Assembly: GCF_000472425.1 (NCBI RefSeq)
Contig: NZ_AXAI01000008.1
Coordinates: 248,001 to 312,000 of the forward strand
Length of the DNA stretch: 64,000 nucleotides
Source of the DNA: Bradyrhizobium sp. Tv2a-2
Lineage (GTDB): Bacteria; Pseudomonadota; Alphaproteobacteria; Rhizobiales; Xanthobacteraceae
Direction: 5' to 3'
The position numbers and the translations under genes were made by a program. Below are positions 32,919 through 41,101 of this stretch, in pieces; position 1 is the stretch's first letter, and every line of letters starts with the position of its first letter. Under the pieces are notes generated by a model, which had not been told where the DNA came from, did not search any database, and saw only the letters and a program-made list of their open reading frames with translations.

Positions 32919-33245
32919 ATGCATGCCTGTTTGCCGTCCCAGCTTCCAAAAGAACTTCGTGATGCATTCTGGGGCGCGATCGGCGCCTACAACGATTGGC
33001 ATCCCAAGCAGCCCGAGCCCGAAGTCAGCTTGCACCAGCAGCCGACCGCAATCAGCTCGATCTGCGATTCGGTGAGCAAACACGATGGACCGATGCCCGA
33101 CAGTCTTTGGCATCATCTCGAGATGGTGACCCGCGTCTCCGAACAACTGCCGGAAGATCGGTCGTATAGAAGCGGTGCACGATTTCTCGGACGCCTGATC
33201 AAAGTAAGAAAAGACCTGTTCGACCGGTTAAGCCGGGTTCAGTAG
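32919..33245 (+). CDS. Hypothetical protein
   Basis: 108-aa protein from the ATG at 32919 (an in-frame start at 32886 would add 11 basic residues). It has well-ordered helical segments (MHACLPSQLPKELRDAFWGA; MPDSLWHHLEMVTRVSEQL; RFLGRLIKVRKDLFDRLSRV) without Cys clusters or membrane spans. Family not recognised. SD GGAGAAGAAAG upstream of the 32919 ATG. Isolated between two small genes. Confidence 0.5.
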   Translation: MHACLPSQLPKELRDAFWGAIGAYNDWHPKQPEPEVSLHQQPTAISSICDSVSKHDGPMPDSLWHHLEMVTRVSEQLPEDRSYRSGARFLGRLIKVRKDLFDRLSRVQ

Positions 33246-33355
33246 TTGCGGGACCAAAGCCTCGCTCCGCGGCGATTCCCTGCGAGGGGAACCGTTGGAG
33301 CGCGCCGCGCGTTAACGACGCCTAGGGGCACAAGAACGTAACCCGGAGGTGGGTT

Positions 33356-33553
33356 ATGAGTACTGTCCCTCTCGATCTTCAAAGAAGGTGCGAACGGCGT
33401 TGGGCCGCGCGGCATCAGCGGCCGCAGGAACCGGCTGCAACCCCAAAGCACCGGCCTGAAAAACAGGATCAACGGCTGGCCGCACCCGCGCAAGGGCAGA
33501 ATAAAAAACCGCCGGGTTCAACCGACGGATTTGAGGTGGTGCCGGCGGCTTGA
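33356..33553 (+). CDS. Small basic bradyrhizobial protein
   Basis: 65-aa protein starting MSTVPLDLQRRCERRWAARH, with CCGGAGGTG upstream of the ATG (strong SD). It is rich in Arg, Gln, Pro and Ala, with a KHRPEKQDQRLAAPAQG block. Proteins with this start and middle block recur in Bradyrhizobium genomes and have no known role. No domain is recognised. Confidence 0.6.
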   Translation: MSTVPLDLQRRCERRWAARHQRPQEPAATPKHRPEKQDQRLAAPAQGQNKKPPGSTDGFEVVPAA

Positions 33554-33643
33554 AACGGTACCAGCACGCAGCCCAGGAACTTCCGGTGCGACGCCAAGGC
33601 ACTTCGCGATGGGTGTCGGCGGTGTGCTTGCAGCGACCAAGAC

Positions 33644-34888
33644 CTAGACAGATTTTCCGGCTGATACCTCGAGCATGGGCGTCGTCAGGGCTCCAGCGGG
33701 TATACAGATGACGCAAAGCAGCAGCACCGCCTCGACCATGATGGGACTGAGCAGATAACCACCGGTCAGTTGGAAGGTGATCACCATCGCAGCCTTGAGA
33801 GGCACGTTGAAGGCTCCCGTCAGGCCTGACGCAAAGAAGAGCAGGAATGCCACCATGCTCAGCAGGCCGTACTCCTTTACGAGCTTGGTCGCCGGCCACG
33901 CACTCCCATAATCTTGGGTGATGCTGCCCGCGCCCGTTCCCGCGAAGAGATAGTCCCGATCCGAAATCAATTTGACCAGTTCTTGAGCAGGCTGAATCAG
34001 TCGCCCAAAGCCGCTACTGTCCTTGTCGCCGAGTTCATCCAATCGGGAGAGAAACGGCAAGCCCTCGCCCGACATCGGCCACCCGTCGTGGTTCAGGACG
34101 AGGATGAAAAGTCCCAGCGCTGCGGCCACAAGGGCTGCAGTGATCACGCTCCTCGACTGGCGCGCGACAAGAAGCGGGACTGCAATGACGAGCATTGTCA
34201 AGCCGGTGCCACCCATGCTCATGAACGTGGCGCCAAGCATCAATGAGGCTAGCCAGGGACGCTTGAAATAGGTCAGCTCGATGATTGTGGCCGACGCGGC
34301 GAATAACGAAGCGAACGAAGGCTCGAGAAAGAAGAAACCGTTCGGGCGCTGGAAACTCGAATACCACGGGTAATGCGCATCGTAGATAAACCCCTGAAGC
34401 AGGATCGATCTCGGCAGCAACTCGTCCATGCTCAGTGGGTTTCCGAGACCCGTCAGCTTCTGATAGCAGTACTGAAAGATGATGACCGTGGCTGGAAGGA
34501 CCATCAAGAGGACAAAATAGTTGAGCACGCGCCTGTACGCGGCATCGGTTAGTGTCAAGCTGACCGTCATGCATCCGTACAGCAGAATGAGTTCTGCGAT
34601 GCTCGATACGGAGCCGCCGCTGAAGATCTGAGACAGGCAGCAGGCGACGACGAAGCATGCATACAAAAGGAGCCGCACTGGGGAAACGGCGATCGTGCCG
34701 CACACCAGCATCCACCCGATGCTCACGAACATCAGCAGCATCGGAACACTGAGCGAAAAAGTTTGCGGACCTACGGCAAATTTCTGCAGATAGATGAGGG
34801 CGAACAGCTGCAGCGCGGCAAATTGGACACCGGCCCTCTCGCGATCGGCGGGGGGCAACCCCACTAGCATCTCGCTGCCGTTGTCCAT
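33644..34888 (-). CDS. Wzy-like polysaccharide polymerase/O-antigen ligase-type protein
   Basis: Integral membrane protein of 414 aa from the ATG at 34888 (MDNGSEMLVGLPPADRE). About ten or more hydrophobic helices are separated by a large periplasmic loop (RPNGFFFLEPSFASLFAASA region and YLFAGTGAGSITQDYGS), with FGRLIQPAQELVKL before it. This is the topology of Wzy polymerases and WaaL-like ligases. It probably joins repeat units of the exopolysaccharide built by the neighbouring genes. Sequence in this family is poorly conserved, so polymerase versus ligase is open. Confidence 0.7.
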   Translation of the reverse strand: MDNGSEMLVGLPPADRERAGVQFAALQLFALIYLQKFAVGPQTFSLSVPMLLMFVSIGWMLVCGTIAVSPVRLLLYACFVVACCLSQIFSGGSVSSIAELILLYGCMTVSLTLTDAAYRRVLNYFVLLMVLPATVIIFQYCYQKLTGLGNPLSMDELLPRSILLQGFIYDAHYPWYSSFQRPNGFFFLEPSFASLFAASATIIELTYFKRPWLASLMLGATFMSMGGTGLTMLVIAVPLLVARQSRSVITAALVAAALGLFILVLNHDGWPMSGEGLPFLSRLDELGDKDSSGFGRLIQPAQELVKLISDRDYLFAGTGAGSITQDYGSAWPATKLVKEYGLLSMVAFLLFFASGLTGAFNVPLKAAMVITFQLTGGYLLSPIMVEAVLLLCVICIPAGALTTPMLEVSAGKSV

Positions 34889-35248
34889 GGTTCTTTGCAA
34901 TCGCGCCAGGAGAGCAAAGGCACCTCACTCTAAAAGGCTCCTTACTCTATAGGTCAGTGCTCTCCGACGCAAGTTTTGTCCCACGGCGTAGGCGAAGTGT
35001 TCGGCGCGCGGGTATGGCAGGAAATCCAATAGCGAGTACTCTCCGAGAACGTCTTTCTAAAATCGCGTTGACCTGCTTTCGCGCAGCAGCGGAACCGAAG
35101 AATTGGAAAACGCGGGCCAGCGAGCAGGTCGGATGCAGGCGGCGGTCTTGCGAATCCCATCCAGTGCATCATCTCAAATGAAACGATGGTCACCGCCGTT
35201 CGGTCAGACCCGTGGAAGTTCCACGTGGCGAGCTCAATGGAGGCACGC
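34889..35248. other. Divergent promoter region, wzy-like / GH16
   Basis: About 360 nt between divergent polysaccharide genes, so both promoters should lie here. No consensus element was confidently seen. The upstream in-frame extension of the GH16 frame (35186-35248) is probably leader. Confidence 0.4.
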
Positions 35249-36187
35249 ATGTCGCCAAAGCAGACAGTCAGTTGCTGTGGAGCGGTGGGCGCGCTGCTCA
35301 TATCTGTCGCTAGCTGCTGGGCCGCACAGGGCGACCGTTTTGATCGCTCGGCGCTTAGGCTGACCTTCTCGGAGGAGTTTGACGCGCCGTTGTCCTGGTG
35401 TTCGGAGAACTGCCGAGGTGAGCGGTGGCGGACGAAGTATTTCCACAGCGGCACATCGCCCATGTCGCGGGGAGTGGGCCTGAACGAGTCCGAGAGCGAG
35501 ATCTTCATCGACCCGGACTACCTTGGTCTCGGTATTAATCCGTTCTCGATTTCCGGCGGCATTCTCGACATTGCCGTGCGACCTGCGTCGGCCAAAACAC
35601 AGGCTGCGGTCAACGGTGCGTGGCCGGCCTCGGGGGGCGGGCCAAAAGGGGTGGTACGTTTTACCGCCGGCATGTTGAGCAGCGAAACCAGTTTCCGGCA
35701 ACTCTATGGCTATTTCGAAGTGCGCGCGAAAGTTCCGGCGCTGATGGGAGGCTGGCCCGCCTTCTGGCTACTCGGACCACGGGGAACCTATGACGAGATC
35801 GACGTATTCGAGATCCTGACCGGACAGCCGGCGGTTCAGTACGGCGGTTATCAATGGGGACAAGCCGGAGTGAGCGCGAAGCAGAGCGAGCGCTATTCCG
35901 CGAAAGGGGTGGACCTATCCAAGGATTTCCACGTCTACGGCGTCCTGTGGACGCCCAAAGTTGTCGTCTACTATCGGGATGATTACGAGATTGCCCGGCT
36001 CGCGAACAACGGTCTTCACGTGCCAATGTACCTGATCATCAGCATCGGAACGGATGGCGATTGGAACAGAAAGCAAGGCTTTGTATCGCCTCCAGACGCG
36101 ACGGGTGACCTCCTGGTTGATTATATACGGGCCTATCGAATTGATGAGTCCGCCGGCTCAGGCTCCAACGTCAATCCCGCCGAATGA
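35249..36187 (+). CDS. Secreted glycoside hydrolase family 16 glycanase
   Basis: 312-aa exported endo-glycanase. The ATG at 35249 has GGAGG six nt upstream and opens a signal peptide (MSPKQTVSCCGAVGALLISV, cleavage near CWA-AQG). The GH16 fold is shown by LTFSEEFDAPLSW, GYFEVRAKVP, WPAFWLLG and the catalytic E-x-D-x2-E motif YDEIDVFEIL (E183, D185, E188). Family members such as ExoK/ExsH cut beta-glucans, succinoglycan or similar polymers. Beside a polymerase gene it likely trims the local exopolysaccharide. The 3' end overlaps the convergent HAD gene by 17 nt. Confidence 0.88.
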   Translation: MSPKQTVSCCGAVGALLISVASCWAAQGDRFDRSALRLTFSEEFDAPLSWCSENCRGERWRTKYFHSGTSPMSRGVGLNESESEIFIDPDYLGLGINPFSISGGILDIAVRPASAKTQAAVNGAWPASGGGPKGVVRFTAGMLSSETSFRQLYGYFEVRAKVPALMGGWPAFWLLGPRGTYDEIDVFEILTGQPAVQYGGYQWGQAGVSAKQSERYSAKGVDLSKDFHVYGVLWTPKVVVYYRDDYEIARLANNGLHVPMYLIISIGTDGDWNRKQGFVSPPDATGDLLVDYIRAYRIDESAGSGSNVNPAE

Positions 36188-36836
36188 TCCTGCGGGAGAC
36201 GTTGGCAAGGCCGCGCGCGGCGTTGAATGCATGACGTCCTTCCTGCTGGGTGTTGAGGCCCGTCCTTCGAAGCGACATCAAGACGCGCCGTGTGCTTGGA
36301 ATCGTGATGACCTTGGGCTTCACAGCCCCCTTTGTCCAGTCCAGGAATATCTGCAGGGTGGATGAAAGATCGAACGTGACGATCGATTCACCGTCTGGGG
36401 CGACTTCCAAAGGAACATGCAGGGCGAGTCCTAGACCCCTTGCGACCATGTCTCGCACGTTGTCGATCCGGTCGTCGATCAACGCGGTTCTCTGTCGCGG
36501 TACTCCAAACCGCCGCTCCACTTCCGGCAGAATTAGGCTCTTGCGAAGCCCGTCGCGGAGCATCCTGCCAAATTGCCGGTGCCGCGCTGCGGAGATGAGA
36601 AGGTCCTCCGCCGCCATGACACCAGCGAGTGTTTCCGGCGCAATCCTTGCGGCTCTCAAAATGCGGTCGGCTTCGGCGCGAGACCTGTGAGTCAGTATCA
36701 CCACCGCGGCGTCCAACGTCGCGATCGTGTGAATGATATCTTCCTGGAGAGCCAGGATTTCGAGATCCGGCAGCAGCGGCGGCCCGGCCTCGAACACGAC
36801 GACGCCGTCCAAATCGACAAGGAGGCAGTGGCTCAC
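36171..36836 (-). CDS. HAD-superfamily hydrolase-like protein
   Basis: 221-aa protein from the GTG at 36836, which overlaps the TGA of the upstream phosphoribosyltransferase as GTGA; a TTG at 36869 would overlap more. Motif I is HCLLVDLDGVVVFEAG (DxD). Motif II is the ILTHR Thr, and motif IV is ALIDDRIDNVRDMV. A Lys in the middle (LRKSLIL) may be motif III. Tight coupling to the PRTase suggests a phosphatase acting on the same metabolite. Substrate unknown. The C-terminal 60 residues are basic and unlike the HAD core. Confidence 0.7.
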   Translation of the reverse strand: MSHCLLVDLDGVVVFEAGPPLLPDLEILALQEDIIHTIATLDAAVVILTHRSRAEADRILRAARIAPETLAGVMAAEDLLISAARHRQFGRMLRDGLRKSLILPEVERRFGVPRQRTALIDDRIDNVRDMVARGLGLALHVPLEVAPDGESIVTFDLSSTLQIFLDWTKGAVKPKVITIPSTRRVLMSLRRTGLNTQQEGRHAFNAARGLANVSRRIIRRD

Positions 36837-37498
36837 CTCCACGGCGGGAGACTCCGCTCGGCGAGCCAAGCCAGATAACGATTCCGGTGGGGGCTATTGT
36901 TCGACCAAGGGTACCACTGGATCTTTCGGTGGAGATAGACGTCCGGCCCCTGTTTCATGGACCCCCCATACTCTTCCTCGGTCCAGCAGATCGCTGCGAT
37001 CGTCACTCGCGCGGCACCTTGAGCGTGCATTCGATCGGCCACGTGCTGAATCGATCGGCCCGAGACGATGCAGTCGTCTACGACGGCGACATGTAGCCCG
37101 CGAACCAGGAAGCCGAACGACTGTTCTGCCGTTTCCAGCTTGCTGAAGCTTTTTTCGAATCTGGAGGACAAATAACGGACGGGCCTGGTCATGATGAACG
37201 AGGTGGGAATATGCAAGAGTTCCTTGAGGCGGAGCAGCCCTTGCTTGTAGCGGCTGCCCAACCTGCGCACCATGACGATCCGAGCTGGGATCCCGAGTTC
37301 CTCGCCGCAGATCGCGGTCGTCAAGAGAGCGCCGTTCGCAAGACCCACGACGATGTCGGGTTTGCCGGCGTGCTCGACGATGCGTCGCGCCAGCAGTCTC
37401 GATAGCGCCACCGCTTCCGCGACGGGCATCTTGATCGAATGATGAGCCGCGGTCCGGTATTGCTCGTTGAGCGTCGATATCTCAATGCCGTTGATCAT
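36833..37498 (-). CDS. Phosphoribosyltransferase-family protein
   Basis: 221-aa protein from the ATG at 37498 (MINGIEISTLNEQYRTAAHH); upstream in-frame starts lie inside the flippase gene. The PRPP-binding motif is VAVVDDCIVSGRSIQHV, and GLANGALLTTAICGEELGIP matches the type I PRTase N-terminal hood region. The ATG overlaps the flippase end by 17 nt, and the stop overlaps the HAD start. PRTases are not standard members of exopolysaccharide loci. It could transfer a phosphoribosyl unit or act as a regulator. Confidence 0.8.
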   Translation of the reverse strand: MINGIEISTLNEQYRTAAHHSIKMPVAEAVALSRLLARRIVEHAGKPDIVVGLANGALLTTAICGEELGIPARIVMVRRLGSRYKQGLLRLKELLHIPTSFIMTRPVRYLSSRFEKSFSKLETAEQSFGFLVRGLHVAVVDDCIVSGRSIQHVADRMHAQGAARVTIAAICWTEEEYGGSMKQGPDVYLHRKIQWYPWSNNSPHRNRYLAWLAERSLPPWR

Positions 37499-38984
37499 GC
37501 AGCAGAGCCTCCGTCGGATGCGCCGTTCGACCGGACGTGGTGAGCGAACTGAAAGGCTGCGGCAGTAACTGTGCGAAGATGCGACGAATGTCCTGATCGA
37601 GAATGAGCAGGCATAGTCCATAGGCGATGCCTCCGGCCAGGATCTTTACGGCGAGGCGGACGGGCGCCGCCTGATCGGCGACAAGATGTGACAATGCGAG
37701 AACAACTGCTGCCATGACTGCCGTTCCAACGACGGCCGGGATCACCGGGGCGATTTGGCGTTTTAATCCGATGCGTCCCACGTACCAGACGATGGCCCAG
37801 GTGGCCGGCAACTGAATGATGGTCGGAATAATCCAGAAGAACACCATGTCGAGAGCTCTTGCCGGCCGGAGCAGGAGGATTGCGACCAGTATGAAGATCA
37901 AATGAAACGTCGCATTCCAAAAAGAAAAGCGCACATGCCCAAGGGCCCGCAGCAAGAACGAACTCGACAACCGCAAGAAGGAAATAGCGGCGCCGGCAGC
38001 GAGAACGGCAACGAGCGGGACCGTGGCGTACCAATTGGGGCCCATCGCAACCGGAATGAAATCGCCTGCCACAAGCGAGAGGCCGACGAAAGCGGGCAAC
38101 GCGCCGACGGTGATCAATTTGGTGGAAATCTGGAAAGCCTTCACGAGATCGGGGTGCGAGGCGTCCTGCTGCGCCGCGAGCAGCGGGAACGTCAAATTGT
38201 TGAATGCGGTGGTCAGTATCACCTGCGTCGTTGTGGTGAATCGGAAAGCTACGTTGATGAAGCCAGCGGTGCGCAGGCCAAGCAAAGCTGCGACCACGAG
38301 CATGAAGCATTGAAGCCGTGCTGCCACCAGCAAGTGCATCAGCGCGTACGGCATCGCGAATCGAAGGAGGGGACCGAGCGAGCCGAATCGAAAGTTTACT
38401 TTCAGCCGCCCTAACGCTGACGGCACGATCAGCGCGCAATGGAAAATCGCGCCGGCGGTGTACTGCCAGATGAAACTGAACGCGCCTCCTCCCATGGCCG
38501 CGATCGCTATGGCGACCGCACAGCCCAGCAATTTTCCAACCGCCGAAGCGCGGGCCACGGTGGCGAAATCGAACTCCCTCCGCAAAATGGCGTTCGAGAC
38601 GCCGATCGGTCCGTTGAAGAGCAGTGAGAAGAGCGCGCCGATTACCAGCCAGTGCTGCTCCGCTCCCAGCATGTTGGGAACGATGGCGAAGAGTCCCGCA
38701 GCCAGCGTGAACAGGGCCATCGCTAGGATCACGACGAAGGCCAAAGCCGCGCCCACGAGGCTTGGGCTCATGTCGCGACGCTGGATCAGCGCGTCATGAA
38801 ACAGGCCCTCGACAAAGAGATTTGCGAGTTGGGTCCCTCCGAGGATAATCCCGGCCTTGCCGAAGTCCTCAGGCCCGACAAAGCGCGCCACGATCAGCAG
38901 CGTTCCGATCGAGAGGCCCGCGGTGACGACCGTGTCGGCCATCACCCAAGTCACGTGCGATTTTTTCAGGGCGCGGTTACTCAT
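37482..38984 (-). CDS. Polysaccharide flippase (Wzx/MATE-like)
   Basis: 500-aa polytopic membrane protein of the oligosaccharide flippase family. It has about 12-14 hydrophobic helices, the opening SNRALKKSHVTWVMADTVV, and family features GPEDFGKAGIILGGTQLAN and GLRTAGFINVAFRF. It should flip undecaprenyl-linked repeat units across the inner membrane for the Wzy-like polymerase. The start overlaps the upstream glycosyltransferase stop by 8 nt. The cytoplasmic C-terminus is short. Confidence 0.88.
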   Translation of the reverse strand: MSNRALKKSHVTWVMADTVVTAGLSIGTLLIVARFVGPEDFGKAGIILGGTQLANLFVEGLFHDALIQRRDMSPSLVGAALAFVVILAMALFTLAAGLFAIVPNMLGAEQHWLVIGALFSLLFNGPIGVSNAILRREFDFATVARASAVGKLLGCAVAIAIAAMGGGAFSFIWQYTAGAIFHCALIVPSALGRLKVNFRFGSLGPLLRFAMPYALMHLLVAARLQCFMLVVAALLGLRTAGFINVAFRFTTTTQVILTTAFNNLTFPLLAAQQDASHPDLVKAFQISTKLITVGALPAFVGLSLVAGDFIPVAMGPNWYATVPLVAVLAAGAAISFLRLSSSFLLRALGHVRFSFWNATFHLIFILVAILLLRPARALDMVFFWIIPTIIQLPATWAIVWYVGRIGLKRQIAPVIPAVVGTAVMAAVVLALSHLVADQAAPVRLAVKILAGGIAYGLCLLILDQDIRRIFAQLLPQPFSSLTTSGRTAHPTEALLHDQRH

Positions 38985-39903
38985 TCACCGTCGTTTCACT
39001 TCGGGCCGATGGCGCCTTGCCGGGCATTTCGGATGCCCCGTAGCGAAGCGCGCGGCGAATGCTGCCACCGCGGGTACGGCAGACATCGAACGTGTTTCGC
39101 TTGGCCGGTCCCGCAAGATGGATGATGGAGATCGGATCGAACGGAAGATAAGGCACGCATAGCTTGCCGAGGTCGTCGTTCCACATCGGCGTTGCGAGGT
39201 CACAGATCCAGTTGGCGGTGGCGGGCAGAAAGGCAGTGGGCAGTCGATCGAAATAAACGGCGGCATTCAGTCCGAACTGATCGTGTGGGACCGCCAAGCC
39301 GGTGCGACCCAAAGCGCTGTCATAATGGCGATGCCATCGTTCCCAGTGCGGGGCGTTCACCATCAGCGCGAACACGCCATTGTTGATCATGGGTCGGGAT
39401 GCGAGCCACATGCCTCTGAGGGCACCGTAGCCAAGCACGGAATGTTTGTGGATCCAGCAGACTTGCCAGAGCCAGAACCTGTATGCGCGCTCGTCCTGGC
39501 GAACCATGGCGGCGCCGGTCGTACGTGCGCCCGCGATCAGCGCGTCAAGAGCCGAGCGATCCTGGAGCCAGGTATCTGCATCGAGCCAGACATAGGTTTC
39601 GTATCCCGGAAAATTTTCACGGAGGAAAGGACGAGCCAGATATCCCATTTTCCCTAACGCTGCCTCATCCGGCGAGACGGGGTGTAAGGGCGAATGCGGT
39701 GGCCTCACGCAAACGCCGCGCGAGACTAGCCATGTCCGCTGGTCGGCGGCAAGCCCGAGATCGAGGAACCCCAGCGTCACGGTCGGTCCGGCTTGGGCAA
39801 GAACCGATCTGATCAAATCCTGCGCGAATCGAAAATAATTGCAGTCCGCGGCGGTAACGATAATCGTCGCCGAATCCGTAACGTGGTCACGATCGCTCGT
39901 CAC
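38977..39903 (-). CDS. GT-A-type glycosyltransferase
   Basis: 308-aa glycosyltransferase from the GTG at 39903, with GGAGAG upstream; an upstream frame to 40071 adds an Arg-rich N-terminus and is less likely. The start VTSDRDHVTDSATIIVTAAD leads into the nucleotide-sugar fold, with the DxD motif YVWLDADTWLQD and conserved downstream MWLASRPMINNGVFALM and GLAVPHDQFGLNAAVYF. Metal-dependent retaining or inverting type not determined. It forms the head of an operon with flippase, PRTase and HAD genes. Confidence 0.78.
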   Translation of the reverse strand: MTSDRDHVTDSATIIVTAADCNYFRFAQDLIRSVLAQAGPTVTLGFLDLGLAADQRTWLVSRGVCVRPPHSPLHPVSPDEAALGKMGYLARPFLRENFPGYETYVWLDADTWLQDRSALDALIAGARTTGAAMVRQDERAYRFWLWQVCWIHKHSVLGYGALRGMWLASRPMINNGVFALMVNAPHWERWHRHYDSALGRTGLAVPHDQFGLNAAVYFDRLPTAFLPATANWICDLATPMWNDDLGKLCVPYLPFDPISIIHLAGPAKRNTFDVCRTRGGSIRRALRYGASEMPGKAPSARSETTVNE

Positions 39904-40057
39904 TGTGTCTCTCCGCGGATTGTCCGTAGGCCAGGATGCGACAGCATGACTGAATTGGTTAAAGCACTGACGTAGGCGCCGGCGATGTGACTCGCAGCGT
40001 AGTGGCATCCAGTTTGCGCGATCGATCGCGTCCTGCTCGGAGCAATACCGTGCGGTT

Positions 40058-40741
40058 TCATCGATATGCATGCAGGTGCGATTGATCGATCCATCTCAGT
40101 TTAAAGTCGTGGTCGGACAGCAGCCGCTCGATCAGGGCCGGCTTATCCGATCTGCCGGTCGCTCCGAAGATCGCAAAGTGAACTTCAATAAAGATGTCGC
40201 GCAGATTGCCAGTGCAGAGAACCCGCCGCATGCCGCGCAGCACCTCGAACTCGTGGCCTTCGACATCGATCTTCACCATCGCGGGCAGGTCGGCTGCCCC
40301 GATCAAGATCATGTTGTCGCCGGTCTGGAGCTCAATGGGGACCGCGCCGAGCTCCTCGATGCGCGCGGTCGCGAGTTGATCCCCGTCTCCCGGATTGATG
40401 GCCGCTTTACCGGTGCGGTCCGACAGGGCGACGGGCAGGATTGAGACGTTGTCGAGGCCGCTGGCCGCAGCGGTCAGCTTTGCGACCGTGACCGGCAGGG
40501 GTTCAAAGGCGTAAACCCGACCCGAGCTACCGACGCACTCCGAAAACAATCTCGTGTAGTGACCGACATTGGCGCCGACGTCCCAGACGCATGCTCCAGG
40601 CAGCAACCGCGCTGCCATCGCTTTGGTCAGCAACCGCTCATACCCAAGAGAGCGCAGCAGCAGCATCGCCGCCTTGACCAGACCGACGCGGCGCGCGATG
40701 CGTCGCAATGTCGTCACAGTGGAACTGGTCATGAACGACAT
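40058..40741 (-). CDS. FkbM-family SAM-dependent methyltransferase
   Basis: 227-aa methyltransferase starting MSFMTSSTVTTLRRIARRVG (a second ATG three codons in). SAM motif I is CVWDVGANVGHYTRLF, followed by VYAFEPLPVTVAKL and the FkbM-typical VKIDVEGHEFEVLRGM. By family it O-methylates a sugar or polyketide; here probably the exopolysaccharide. It lies 155 nt upstream of the GT gene in the same direction. Confidence 0.88.
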   Translation of the reverse strand: MSFMTSSTVTTLRRIARRVGLVKAAMLLLRSLGYERLLTKAMAARLLPGACVWDVGANVGHYTRLFSECVGSSGRVYAFEPLPVTVAKLTAAASGLDNVSILPVALSDRTGKAAINPGDGDQLATARIEELGAVPIELQTGDNMILIGAADLPAMVKIDVEGHEFEVLRGMRRVLCTGNLRDIFIEVHFAIFGATGRSDKPALIERLLSDHDFKLRWIDQSHLHAYR

Positions 40742-41101
40742 GATGCGTTCTCGTTGAATGATTCAGACGGCGGCTCTGTCGCTTCATCTGTTGCCAAAGC
40801 CGGCCTCCCTCGGAACAGCTCACGCCGTCCGACCCGTATCCTCCGTGTTTCTCTCTCCGATAGTTCGGCGATCATAGTTCCGGAATCCGGTGACCGCTGT
40901 CGTACCCCGTTTGCAATACGTTCAAGCGATTGTGAGTCGGCCGATCTGGACCCGGAACGGCGGTCGGCGCGCCTTGCCGCAATCTGCGCTGCATCAAGCC
41001 GGCCCAAAACGGGATGCGTCGAGACGGCGCGGATCACTATTACTTGATCTATATTAAACGAGGTAAGACGGAGGCTCCGCTTTTGCCCACAAGGGGAGGG
41101 C
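40742..41101. other. Divergent promoter region, fkbM / wzz-like
   Basis: About 360 nt between divergent genes. A degenerate FNR-like sequence (TTGATCTATATTAA, 41046-41059) lies just ahead of the wzz-like gene but differs from consensus at one position. No other structure is clear. Confidence 0.35.

Noticed and set aside
41046..41059. FNR-like sequence TTGATCTATATTAA before the wzz-like gene
   Set aside because: One base off consensus and only about 43 nt from the ATG; kept as a weak lead only.
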